Shown piece after piece: positions 43,149-51,159 of a stretch of 64,000 bases of DNA. Numbering within the stretch: the stretch's first letter is position 1; every line of letters starts with the position of its first letter. This DNA comes from JAVBRD01 sp031548365 (lineage in GTDB: Bacteria > Bacillota > Clostridia > Christensenellales > UBA1750): the NCBI GenBank assembly GCA_031548365.1, contig JAVBRD010000001.1, forward strand, positions 1 to 64,000, in the 5' to 3' direction. Made by a program: the position numbers and the translations under genes. The notes under the pieces were generated by a model. The model was not told the origin of the DNA and searched no databases. It was given only the letters and a program-made list of their open reading frames with translations.

Positions 43149-44111
43149 CTACTTCACGGCAAACCTCGGCGTTCCGCCTTCCGGCCAGTCGAGCCGCCCG
43201 AGATACAGACCCTTTGTGCGGTTGGTCTTTTTGTACTCGTAGTCCTGCGGATCGCCCGAGCAATGGGTGATGAACCATTCGCCCTTCCACGCAAACACCT
43301 CGGCGGCGTGCGCGTAACCCAGTCGGTGGATTTCCTCATGCATGAAAGTGTAGGGCGTGTCGGAGCAGGCAAAGTGCGTGCTCCAGCCGTGCTTGAAGAA
43401 CAGCCAGTACTTGCCGTCCTTGAAGACCACGCACGGCGATTCCACGGCGGCGGTGGGCGGCGCGTCCCACGCGTTGAGCGTGAGAACAGGGCCGACCTCC
43501 TGCCAGCTGACGAGGTTGTCGGAGATGGACGCGGCCACGCACGTCACGCGCTCGCCATGTTTTGCGTTCATCTCGGCCACCCAGTAGGCGATGTAGCGCC
43601 CGTCATCAAGCTTCATCACGTGGCTGTCCCGGCACGCGGAGGGCGGCCCTTCGGGGCAGTTGAAGCCCGGCCACTTCGCCCAGTAGAGCGAGGGAACGAT
43701 CACGGGGTTGTGCGGGTGCCGTTTCCACGCGAAAAGATCGCGGGAGGTCGCCAGGCAGATTCTCTGGCGGCGCGCGCCGTCCACGCCCGTGTAGAGCATG
43801 TGGTACACGCCCTCGCGCAGGATGACGTGAGGCGCGAAAACGTGCTCCGCGTCGGGCCCCGTGCCGTCCACCGCGAGCACGTCGGGATGGCGCTCCCACG
43901 CGCGCAGATCAGCGCTCGTGAAGTGCGCGAACGCCGCCTCGCTCCCACCGCTGTAGCACGACAGACCCACGGGCCCTACGATACCGAAGAAGTGCCACAC
44001 GCCCGCGTCAAAAAACAGGCAGTGGTCGTTCAGATACTCGCCCGGGCATGTGATAACCTCGTCAAACTCCCCCTGCTCAATTGTCCCCTTGAGCGTGCGA
44101 ACAGAACCCAT
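43149..44111 (-). CDS. five-bladed beta-propeller glycosidase-like protein (GH43/GH32-like)
   Basis: A 320-residue protein without signal peptide. Repeated blade patterns are seen (HFTSADLRAWERH, ATSRDLFAWKRHP, SISDNLVSWQEVG), each with the W/H-rich turn of clan GH-F/J propellers. Possible catalytic residues are the Asp in LNDHCLFFD (general base), the Asp of CRDSHVM and the Glu of AVESPCVV. This supports an arabinan-, xylan- or fructan-type hydrolase or phosphorylase, but the family cannot be set. GAGGGGGA precedes ATG 44111. Confidence 0.72.
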   Translation of the reverse strand: MGSVRTLKGTIEQGEFDEVITCPGEYLNDHCLFFDAGVWHFFGIVGPVGLSCYSGGSEAAFAHFTSADLRAWERHPDVLAVDGTGPDAEHVFAPHVILREGVYHMLYTGVDGARRQRICLATSRDLFAWKRHPHNPVIVPSLYWAKWPGFNCPEGPPSACRDSHVMKLDDGRYIAYWVAEMNAKHGERVTCVAASISDNLVSWQEVGPVLTLNAWDAPPTAAVESPCVVFKDGKYWLFFKHGWSTHFACSDTPYTFMHEEIHRLGYAHAAEVFAWKGEWFITHCSGDPQDYEYKKTNRTKGLYLGRLDWPEGGTPRFAVK

Positions 44112-44181
44112 GGTTCACTCCCCCTCTTGGTGTTTTCGTTTTTCGCAAAAGCGATGTGGGCGTCGCCTTCTATGGCGTCTT

Positions 44182-44829
44182 TCAGCGCGCAAGCAGCGAC
44201 GGCAGCTCGCCCATGCTGCGGATGACGGCCGCGCCCTCCGCCGGCTCCCCCTTCGCGGACAGCCACACCGCGCGCAGACCCGCGCTCAGCGCGCCCGCCA
44301 CATCCGCGATGGGGTTATCCCCCACAAACGCCGCGCGCGCGGGCGATACCCCCAGCATCCCGCACGCCATGTGAAATATTGAGGGATCTGGCTTCCGCAC
44401 GCCGACTTCCGATGAAATGAGAATCACACTAAAACGCGAGCGAATACCCAACGCGTCGATCTTGGCGTTCTGCATATCGGCTTTGCCGTTTGTGATGATG
44501 CCCAGCTTGGCAAACGGCGCAAGAGCGTCAAGCACCCCGAACAAGCCCGGCACGGGAGCCGCGAAAGAGGAAAACCGCTCCGTCCATTCGGCCTCCATTT
44601 CACGGGCCGTGCAGGAGAGAGCCCAGCGTTTCGCGACTTTTTCGCAGAACACCGCGCGGATTTCGTCGCCGTGATTGTCGGCTTTGCGCATGAACGCGAG
44701 CGCTTCATCCGTATCGACCCCCGCCGGAAAACACCGCGACATGAGATCGCGGCAGTACGCGGCAAACGTCGCCTCGCGGTCAAGGAGCGTGTCGTCCAAG
44801 TCAAACAACACGGCGTCAATATCTCTCAC
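44182..44829 (-). CDS. HAD-superfamily hydrolase (YjjG-like)
   Basis: A 215-residue cytoplasmic phosphatase with a helical cap. Motif I is FDLDDTLLD (nucleophile Asp), motif II is LGIITNG, motif III Lys is in GVRKPDPSIF and motif IV is FVGDNPIADV. The layout fits 5'-nucleotidases of the YjjG type or haloacid-dehalogenase relatives. GTG 44829 follows GGGGGA. It lies 56 bp past the rny stop, separated by a terminator. Confidence 0.88.
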   Translation of the reverse strand: MRDIDAVLFDLDDTLLDREATFAAYCRDLMSRCFPAGVDTDEALAFMRKADNHGDEIRAVFCEKVAKRWALSCTAREMEAEWTERFSSFAAPVPGLFGVLDALAPFAKLGIITNGKADMQNAKIDALGIRSRFSVILISSEVGVRKPDPSIFHMACGMLGVSPARAAFVGDNPIADVAGALSAGLRAVWLSAKGEPAEGAAVIRSMGELPSLLAR

Positions 44830-44848
44830 AACGCTTCCCCCAATGAAG

Positions 44849-44872
44849 AAGGGATGCCCGAAAGCATCCCTT
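44849..44872 (-). terminator. terminator after rny
   Basis: AAGGGATGC (44849-44857) pairs with GCATCCCTT (44864-44872), loop CCGAAA, followed on the minus strand by CTTCATT. Confidence 0.65.
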
Positions 44873-44885
44873 GAACGTATTGCGG

Positions 44886-46427
44886 TTATTTCGCGAAGTC
44901 TGTCACGCGCGTCTCGCGGATGACGTTGACCTTGATCTGCCCCGGGTACTCCATGTCCTTCTCAATACGGCCCACGATGTCGCGGGCCAGCAGGATCATC
45001 TGCGCGTCGTCCACGCGGTCGGGTTTGACGATGATGCGCACCTCGCGGCCCGCCTGAATGGCGAAGGACCGCTCCACGCCGTCGAACGAGTTGGCGATCT
45101 CCTCGAGCTTCTCAAGGCGCTTGATGTAGCTCTCCAGCGTTTCGCGGCGCGCTCCCGGCCTCGCGCCCGAGATGGCGTCCGCCGCTTGGATGATGATGGC
45201 TTCCAGCGTTTGCGGTTCGATGTCCTCGTGATGCGCCGCGATGCAGTGAACCACATCGGGCGATTCGCGGTATTTCTTGGCCAGATCCACGCCGATGGAC
45301 ACGTGCGTGCCCTCGATCTCATGGTCGACCGATTTGCCGATGTCATGCAGAAGGCCCGCGCGTTTGCACAGCGTCACGTCCGCGCCCACCTCCGTGGCAA
45401 GCAGACCCGCCAGATGCGAAACTTCAATGGAGTGCTTGAGCACATTTTGGCCGTAGCTCGTGCGGTACTTCATGCGGCCCAGAAGCTTGACGAGTTCGGG
45501 ATGGATACCGTGCATATTCGTCTCGAAAACCGCCGCTTCTCCCGTCTCGCGGATCTGGTTGTCGACCTCTTTGCGCGCCTTGTCCACCATTTCTTCGATG
45601 CGCGCGGGGTGAATGCGTCCGTCCGTGATCAGCTTTTCCAGCGTGAGGCGGGCGACCTCGCGGCGAACCGGATCAAACGCGGAGAGGATGACCGCTTCGG
45701 GGGTGTCATCGATGATGAGATCGACGCCCGTGGCCGTCTCCAGCGCGCGGATGTTGCGGCCCTCGCGGCCGATGATACGGCCCTTCATGTCGTCGTTGGG
45801 GAGGGGGACCACGCTGACCGTGGTCTCGGCGGAGTGATCCGCCGCGCAGCGCTGGATGCAGAGCGTGACGATGGAGCGCGCGCGTTTTTCGCCTTCGTCA
45901 CGTGCGCGCTGCTCGATATCGCGCGCGAGAATCGCGGCCTCGCGGCGCGCGTCCTTCTCAACGCCCGAAATGACGATCTGGCGCGCTTCTTCGCTAGTCA
46001 TGGCGCCGATACGCTCAAGCTCCTCGTGCTGTTTCCTGCACAGCTCGTCGGCCTCGTCCTCTTTGCGCTGGATGTCGGCCAGTTTCTTTGAAAGATTTTC
46101 TTCGCGGGACTCCAGAGAGTCGATCTTTTTGTCGAGCGTTTCTTCGCGCTGGACGATGCGCCTCTCCGCGCGCTGGATCTCCTGCCTGCGGTCGCGGATC
46201 TCTTTATCGATCTCCGCGCGCATGCGAAGCGCCTCTTCTTTGGCTTCGAGTATGGTTTCTTTCTTCGCGGCTTCTGCCTTTTGATCGGCGTCCTGGAGCA
46301 TTTTGTCAATGTTGGTTTGGGTCTGACCGAGCTTTTGTTCCGTCACTCTGGAGCGGTAAAGATAACCGATCAGTACGCCGGCCGCAATCGCCAGCGGCAC
46401 GATCGGAATGAGCAAGTAAGGGTTCAC
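44886..46427 (-). CDS. rny: ribonuclease Y
   Basis: A 513-residue membrane-tethered endoribonuclease that initiates mRNA decay. A single N-terminal helix (about 4-24) is followed by a long charged coiled coil (about 30-190), the KH domain (GRIIGREGRNIR) and the HD domain (GLLHDIGKSVDHE with His-Asp metal ligands). Length and order match Bacillus RNase Y. GTG 46427 follows GGAGGTG by about ten bases. It has a consensus promoter and a structured leader, suggesting regulated expression. Confidence 0.95.
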   Translation of the reverse strand: MNPYLLIPIVPLAIAAGVLIGYLYRSRVTEQKLGQTQTNIDKMLQDADQKAEAAKKETILEAKEEALRMRAEIDKEIRDRRQEIQRAERRIVQREETLDKKIDSLESREENLSKKLADIQRKEDEADELCRKQHEELERIGAMTSEEARQIVISGVEKDARREAAILARDIEQRARDEGEKRARSIVTLCIQRCAADHSAETTVSVVPLPNDDMKGRIIGREGRNIRALETATGVDLIIDDTPEAVILSAFDPVRREVARLTLEKLITDGRIHPARIEEMVDKARKEVDNQIRETGEAAVFETNMHGIHPELVKLLGRMKYRTSYGQNVLKHSIEVSHLAGLLATEVGADVTLCKRAGLLHDIGKSVDHEIEGTHVSIGVDLAKKYRESPDVVHCIAAHHEDIEPQTLEAIIIQAADAISGARPGARRETLESYIKRLEKLEEIANSFDGVERSFAIQAGREVRIIVKPDRVDDAQMILLARDIVGRIEKDMEYPGQIKVNVIRETRVTDFAK

Positions 46428-46453
46428 TTAGGGATCGCACCTCCAATATATGT

Positions 46454-46473
46454 AAAACCGAGAACCGCTCGGT
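46454..46473 (-). promoter_or_regulatory. terminator-like hairpin in the rny leader
   Basis: Read on the minus strand, ACCGAG-CGGTT-CTCGGT is followed by TTTTACAT and then by the rny ribosome-binding site. It lies about 130 bases into the leader and has the form of an attenuator. Other stems lie upstream (CGACAGG with CCTGTCG, about 46561-46584). Confidence 0.5.
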
Positions 46474-46607
46474 GGGCGGAAAGAGACCCGAAACGACAGA
46501 CGGATCACGCGAAGACTTATCTCAAACCATTCCGGCCATCCATTCCGTTCTTTCCGGAAACGACAGGCGCTTGTCCCACCTGTCGGCGTACAAATACATA
46601 CCAAGAT

Positions 46608-46637
46608 ATTATAAAGGTGATGACAAACAAATGTCAA
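46608..46637 (-). promoter_or_regulatory. rny promoter
   Basis: On the minus strand: perfect TTGACA, an 18-bp spacer and perfect TATAAT. Transcription would start near 46601 and give a leader of about 174 bases. Confidence 0.88.
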
Positions 46638-46663
46638 TACGATTGCACTTTTGATTTCAGTTT

Positions 46664-46691
46664 TTGCAAACTATGCAAGTTGTGTTAAAAT
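46664..46691 (+). promoter_or_regulatory. promoter for the NusG-II/Gx operon
   Basis: TTGCAA (46664-46669), a 16-bp spacer and TAAAAT (46686-46691). It is back to back with the rny promoter in the 299-bp divergent region. Confidence 0.65.
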
Positions 46692-46726
46692 TGCTTTGGC
46701 GATTTGTCAATGCGGGAGATGGGGCT

Positions 46727-47092
46727 GTGCGGCTGAAAAAAGGCGATCTTTGCGTGATCGGCGCCATCGCCGCTGTGTGGCTTTTTGTTTTTCTGCGTAT
46801 TTTTTTTCCCGGAACAGCCGCCAAGTTTGCGCTGGTCTACGTCGATGGCCAACTCGCGGAGCGCATTCCGTTGGACGAAAGAACGCAAAGACGCGACATT
46901 GCGTATGCAAACGGCGTTGTGCTCGAAGTCGAGGGCGCGCGCGTGCGCTTCGCGGCGTCTGGTTGCCCCGATCAGGTCTGCGTACGCACGGGCTGGCTGT
47001 CCCGGCCAGGGCAGAGCGCGGCGTGCGTCCCCGCGCGCGTACTGGTGACCCTGGATGGCCAAGCAAACGAAGTGGACATTTATCTGAAATGA
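46727..47092 (+). CDS. NusG domain II-containing membrane protein
   Basis: A 121-residue protein with one N-terminal membrane helix (about 6-24) and an external NusG-domain-II fold. The conserved core SGCPDQVCVRTGWLSRPGQSAACVP includes Cys residues that may be redox-active or metal-binding. GTG 46727 is preferred over 46664, which lies inside the promoter. In Clostridia the gene is regularly coupled to a Gx transporter and lies near respiratory or quinone-related genes; here it overlaps the Gx gene (ATGA). Confidence 0.82.
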   Translation: MRLKKGDLCVIGAIAAVWLFVFLRIFFPGTAAKFALVYVDGQLAERIPLDERTQRRDIAYANGVVLEVEGARVRFAASGCPDQVCVRTGWLSRPGQSAACVPARVLVTLDGQANEVDIYLK

Positions 47093-47580
47093 ACACAAGA
47101 AACGTCGCTGAATTGGGTGTTATGACAGCCCTCGCGCTTGCGCTCTCCGCGATAGAGCGCCTCATTCCGCTGCCGCTCTCCCTGCCCTTTATCAAGCTTG
47201 GGCTGGCCAACATCGTCACGCTCTTTGTGCTCTCGCGCCGCAGCACGTCTTCCGCGGCGATGGTTGTTTGCGCGCGGTGCCTGCTCACATTCCTGCTTTT
47301 CGGCAATGTGACGTCGCTGGCGTTCTCCTTCGCGGGCGGCTTCTCATCGCTCTTTGTCATGGCCGCGATGCGCAAATGCCCGATGTTCTCCGTAACAGGC
47401 GTGAGCATAGCGGGCGCGGCGGTTCACTGCGTGGCGCAGGTGCTGGTGGCGACAATTTTCGTGGGAAGCGCGGGGATCGCATCCTACCTATTGGTACTTT
47501 TGCCGTTTTCCGTTCTGTCCGGCACGGTCATTGCGCTGCTTTATGAGGCGATCTGTCGCACGGGAATATATAGTATATAG
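47089..47580 (+). CDS. Gx transporter family protein (heptaprenyl diphosphate synthase component I-like)
   Basis: A 163-residue membrane protein with five or so helices. The LPFIKLGLANIVTL and NVTSLAFSFAGG segments match the family annotated either as Gx transporter or as component I of heptaprenyl diphosphate synthase; it is ECF-transporter S-component-like. It is translationally coupled to the NusG-II gene. The prenyl synthase catalytic subunit is absent, so the transporter-like reading is preferred. Confidence 0.8.
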   Translation: MNTRNVAELGVMTALALALSAIERLIPLPLSLPFIKLGLANIVTLFVLSRRSTSSAAMVVCARCLLTFLLFGNVTSLAFSFAGGFSSLFVMAAMRKCPMFSVTGVSIAGAAVHCVAQVLVATIFVGSAGIASYLLVLLPFSVLSGTVIALLYEAICRTGIYSI

Positions 47581-47594
47581 TAGCCCAAAGGAAG

Positions 47595-47623
47595 TTGTAC
47601 AATACTATATGTCGTGGTATACT
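47595..47623 (+). promoter_or_regulatory. promoter for the GHKL kinase gene
   Basis: TTGTAC, a 17-bp spacer, then TATACT with an upstream TG (extended -10). It lies 34 bases before ATG 47657. Confidence 0.8.
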
Positions 47624-47656
47624 GTTATCCATAGGGGTATCCTGTGAGGGTATGCG

Positions 47657-48907
47657 ATGGCAATGGGATGGTTGGCATCCGAGATGCTCAAGCTTCTGCT
47701 GGTCGTTATTTTCCTACAGTACGAGTTACGCCGAATGCCTCCTTCAATTTTACAACACACGATTTTTTCATTGGCATTCTTGGTCTCCTGCCTTATCGCC
47801 ACGACCCTGCAGCCTCCGGTGCGCGCTTTATTGTGCGCTTTCATCGGGTCGTTTTATTGCCTCACCATCAACCGCAACTCGCCCTGGGTCAGCACCGTGA
47901 TGAGCGCGTTTGTTTACGTTCTGTTGAATGTGACCGACCACGCCGTGGCGGTTGTGACCGGCTATTTCGGTATCCGCGCGCTCCCGTTGACGCACTTATT
48001 CTCCCTGCTCTTGCTTGGCGGGTGCCTGCTCTCCTCGCAAGCGCAATTTGTGATCCATGACGAGATGGACGGGGTTTGCGCCGCCTTGATCGTGGTGTTT
48101 CTGGCGTGCATCGAATCCATGCGGTACTTCCTTCGTGCCACGCACGACGGCGCTGCGGCAATCCACTTCTCCATGATTCTCTTGGCGATGACACTCGGCC
48201 TGCCTGCATTTTACGCTGCCTTTCGCGTCGTCGCGGCCAAACGCTCCCCAAAACCGCTTGAGTCCCGCATGGAAGTCGACCTGAATGATCAGCTCACGCT
48301 ATTGCGCGGACTTTACGAGCAAACGCAGCGGCTTGAACACGACCTGTGCAACCACTTCATGGTCATCAGCGGGTACTGCAAGCTCAACGACATTTCCCGC
48401 ATACAGAAGTACATCGAGGAGATCGCGCCCAAGCAGGAGCAAGCGTTCGTCCACGTAGGGTCTCCCGTGCTCGACGTGATGCTGGGCGCGAAAAAGCTGC
48501 TCGCGGAAAAGCACGGCATCGCGTTTGAATCCCTCGTTCAGCTCCCGCGAGCGATGCCGCTGAACGACTCCGACCTGTGCGTCGTGTTCTCAAATCTGCT
48601 CGACAACGCACTGGAAGCCGCGCGCGGCACCAACCAGCGCGCGCGTTTCATCCGTGTGGAAGCAAGCGTAAACGATGGCCTTTGGGTGATCAGCTGTTCA
48701 AACAGCGCGGGACCGGGCCGTTTTCACGTGACGGGTCATCTCCACTCAACCAAGACGTCGGGCGTGCACGGCATCGGCACAAAGCAAATCGTTGACATCG
48801 CGAGGCGCGCGGGCGGACAGGCGGCGTTCCGCTTGTACAAGCGCGTGTTCACCGCCGAAGTCTTGCTGCGCTGCGATGTTTCGGCTGAGAATGCCGCCGC
48901 ATCATAG
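47657..48907 (+). CDS. GHKL-domain sensor histidine kinase (AgrC-like)
   Basis: A 416-residue sensor. The first ~195 residues form about six membrane helices, as in AgrC-type peptide receptors. The dimerisation segment has H228 in LEHDLCNHFMVI, and the GHKL ATPase domain has NLLDNALEA (N box) and GVHGIGTKQI (G box). Such kinases usually respond to a cyclic peptide or bacteriocin signal. No LytTR-type response regulator, AgrB or AgrD gene is next to it, so its partner is unknown. Confidence 0.86.
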   Translation: MAMGWLASEMLKLLLVVIFLQYELRRMPPSILQHTIFSLAFLVSCLIATTLQPPVRALLCAFIGSFYCLTINRNSPWVSTVMSAFVYVLLNVTDHAVAVVTGYFGIRALPLTHLFSLLLLGGCLLSSQAQFVIHDEMDGVCAALIVVFLACIESMRYFLRATHDGAAAIHFSMILLAMTLGLPAFYAAFRVVAAKRSPKPLESRMEVDLNDQLTLLRGLYEQTQRLEHDLCNHFMVISGYCKLNDISRIQKYIEEIAPKQEQAFVHVGSPVLDVMLGAKKLLAEKHGIAFESLVQLPRAMPLNDSDLCVVFSNLLDNALEAARGTNQRARFIRVEASVNDGLWVISCSNSAGPGRFHVTGHLHSTKTSGVHGIGTKQIVDIARRAGGQAAFRLYKRVFTAEVLLRCDVSAENAAAS

Positions 48908-49273
48908 CCGGCGGGCACGCGGATCGCCGAAGGCGGCCATCCTGCCAAAGCGGCGCGTGGGGGCGCCCGCGTCAACGCCAAGTTATGTTTGCGCGTTTTT
49001 TGCGGGGGTGTATCGGAGACGTGAGAAGGCCCATCATGCTGCAGCGTGATGGGCTTTGTCGGTGCCTGCGGATCGGGCACGCCGTGCTCTCAGCGCGATA
49101 CTAAACTTCCTTGATGCTTCGCGGATCCAGCAAAAACCAAATCGCACGCCGCGTTCCATCGCAAGATGCCGCAAGATCTTTCGGATCTCCGCGCTTGGCA
49201 CGAGAAGACTCAAAACAAGATTTCACCTTCAGCCCGAGGGTACACCGCGCATTGTCCTTGTTGGCAAATTGCG
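48908..49273. other. 366-bp region without a gene; terminator and possible repeat
   Basis: No credible ORF. A terminator for the kinase gene lies at 49029-49058. About 49105-49260 has a distinct composition, with a GATCTTTCGGATC-type dyad; its minus-strand translation contains SRAKRGDPKDLAA, which resembles translated intergenic repeats I have seen in other bacterial genomes. No second copy is present in this window. Confidence 0.45.
49029..49058 (+). terminator. terminator after the GHKL kinase gene
   Basis: GCCCATCA (49029-49036) pairs with TGATGGGC (49047-49054) around an inner GCTGCAGC dyad, followed by TTTGTC. Confidence 0.75.
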
Positions 49274-50002
49274 TTATTTCGGGAACTGCTCCCACATCGC
49301 GCGCCCCCGGCGGAGCGTCCGCTCGCGGCCGGCGGCGTTGTTTTTCTCCGCGAGGTCGAACGTGACAAGCGTTTTGTCCGTCACGCGCAGCATGTTCTGC
49401 GCAAAGCACGCCTCGTACACCCAAACGCTTCCGTTTCGCCAGAGCGGGGCTTTCGCGCCGGTGGGCAGGGGCAGCGCCTTGCCGTCGACCTCCATGTCGG
49501 TTTTGCCCACGAGGTATTTGGTCGTGACGCCGTCCTTCACGACCGTGATGCCGCTCGCATCCTCGGCCTTGATCTCGTAGCCGAGCGCGCGGAACACCTG
49601 CGCGGCGGGGACGACGAGCTGGTTGACATAGTTGCCGTACGGCGCCTGCTCGTCCATGGTGGGCGCGCGCGGCAGATCGTAGAACACCGATATTTCCTCA
49701 CTGCCGTTCACACCCGCGACGGAAAACACCGCAAGATCGGTCGAAAACGAGAGCGCGACCAGCTTGTCCGGCGAACTCGCGGGCTCAATCGTCGGGCCGG
49801 GACGCACGGAAGGCGCAGGTGTGGGCGTGGGCACCGGCGTGAGAATTGGCGTAGGCGAGGGGATGGGCGTGTTGACGATCGCCATGGCCGGCGCGGAGGG
49901 CGCAGGCGTCTCAAGCGGTGCTGCGGGGGCGGTACATCCGGCCAACGCGCACAGGAAAATGACGGCAACCGCCGCATAAGTCAGAAAGGGCCTCATGCTC
50001 AT
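49274..50002 (-). CDS. stalk-domain (copper amine oxidase N-terminal-like) lipoprotein
   Basis: A 242-residue lipoprotein with a lipobox ending at Cys23 (LAGC), a Pro/Thr-rich linker (about 45-75) and a C-terminal Cu_amine_oxidN1-type stalk domain. The NQLVVPAAQVFRALGYEI and GKALPLPTG segments are the typical repeat pattern. Despite the domain name these proteins bind no copper that I can see; they are wall-linked modules of unknown role. GGAGG lies seven bases before ATG 50002. It has its own promoter. Confidence 0.82.
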   Translation of the reverse strand: MSMRPFLTYAAVAVIFLCALAGCTAPAAPLETPAPSAPAMAIVNTPIPSPTPILTPVPTPTPAPSVRPGPTIEPASSPDKLVALSFSTDLAVFSVAGVNGSEEISVFYDLPRAPTMDEQAPYGNYVNQLVVPAAQVFRALGYEIKAEDASGITVVKDGVTTKYLVGKTDMEVDGKALPLPTGAKAPLWRNGSVWVYEACFAQNMLRVTDKTLVTFDLAEKNNAAGRERTLRRGRAMWEQFPK

Positions 50003-50106
50003 CGGCGCACCTCCGGTAGTCAGTACTTGTATGACGCAGCGCAGCACCGGTTCGTTTCACCTCATCTGTGAAATATCGGGAAACTTCCGGTTTTTGCCTT
50101 TCGCAT

Positions 50107-50115
50107 AGTATATCA
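50107..50115 (-). promoter_or_regulatory. extended -10 promoter for the stalk-domain lipoprotein
   Basis: On the minus strand TGATATACT is a perfect extended -10 match, about 100 bases before ATG 50002. Confidence 0.6.
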
Positions 50116-50152
50116 CAACATGGGCGGGCGCGCGAGGCCAAATCCTGTCGAA

Positions 50153-51049
50153 TCAGAAGCCCAATTGCGCGGGGCTGACCGCGCGCTCCGCCGCGGCCTT
50201 GTCCCCGATGGCCACAACCGCTCCCGCGCGCCTTGGCGCGGCGGAGGAGAGAGACCACCCTCCCGGCGTCCACTGCGCGAGGACACAGCCGCCCTCCGCG
50301 TTCAGCACGCCTTTGAAACGGTAAAGCCCGGCGATTGTGTCAAGCGACGCGAGCGCAGCCTCGATTTCACCTCGCGAGAGAACCGCATGAACCTCGCGCG
50401 TGCGCGCCGTGAGCGACTGGCCGATCTTGCGCACACCCGCGCCGCGCCGCACATCGGGCGACGCGGCATTCTCCGCTTCAAGCCAAGCAAGGAGCGCGCC
50501 GGGCATCTCCGCGCCGGACGAACCGAACAGAGCGGCTCGCGGGTTGATCACGCGCAAGCGTCCAAGGGCCGCGTCTCTTTTTTCACGGGAGAGCCCTTCC
50601 TCGCGCGTGAGCACGAGCGCATCCGCGCCCGCGATCTGGTCGCGGTAGAAGTCCCCCAGCTGATCCAAGTATCGCTCCGCCCGCGCGACATCCACGCAAA
50701 CGACGGCGGGCGCGACGTCGCAGCGCGCGAGCACATCGGGCTGCGCGAGCGCGAACTTGACCTCGCTGACGCGCGCGACGCCCGACGTTTCTAATAGTAT
50801 CGCCGAAGGTTTGTAGCGCGCGGCGACGCGCGCGAGCTCCGAGCGTATGTCTCCCGCGAGCGTGCAGCACACGCACCCGCCCGTGAGCTCAACCACGCGC
50901 GGCGTGGCGGCAGCAAGCGCGTGCGCGTCGATGGAGACTTCGCCAAGCTCGTTTTCAATCACGACCACATCGCCTCCCGCCGCAAGCGCAGGCAACATCC
51001 TCATTATGAGCGTGGTTTTACCCGAACCGAGAAAACCTGCGAAAAGCAT
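50153..51049 (-). CDS. COG0523/CobW-type GTPase (metallochaperone family)
   Basis: About 298 residues. The P-loop GFLGSGKTT begins at residue 5, the metal motif C59-V-C61-C62 follows, and the C-terminal CobW_C domain is seen (HAVLSRGEIEAALAS). These proteins deliver zinc, cobalt or other metals, powered by GTP. The start is doubtful: ATG 51049 has no Shine-Dalgarno and sits almost on the P-loop. Upstream, AAAGGAAG-ATGAACCAC opens a frame that stops after five codons; removing one base would join it smoothly to the KPRLMLFAGF sequence. No metal-dependent partner gene is adjacent. Confidence 0.82.
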   Translation of the reverse strand: MLFAGFLGSGKTTLIMRMLPALAAGGDVVVIENELGEVSIDAHALAAATPRVVELTGGCVCCTLAGDIRSELARVAARYKPSAILLETSGVARVSEVKFALAQPDVLARCDVAPAVVCVDVARAERYLDQLGDFYRDQIAGADALVLTREEGLSREKRDAALGRLRVINPRAALFGSSGAEMPGALLAWLEAENAASPDVRRGAGVRKIGQSLTARTREVHAVLSRGEIEAALASLDTIAGLYRFKGVLNAEGGCVLAQWTPGGWSLSSAAPRRAGAVVAIGDKAAAERAVSPAQLGF

Positions 51050-51101
51050 CAGGCGGGGTTTATCCGACGTGGTTCATCTTCCTTTGGCGGCGCGAATGCG
51101 C

Positions 51102-51107
51102 TATAAT
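51102..51107 (+). promoter_or_regulatory. -10 element for the 51160 gene
   Basis: Perfect TATAAT with a weak TTCCTT-type -35 at 17 bp. It lies 52 bases before GTG 51160. Confidence 0.5.
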
Positions 51108-51159
51108 TCAGATACAATTCTATCACATGCGCCGCAATTGTTGAAGTGGAGGGGTACGC

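Noticed and set aside
46428..46601. T-box leader before rny
   Set aside because: No T-box consensus or specifier loop, and the gene is not amino-acid related.
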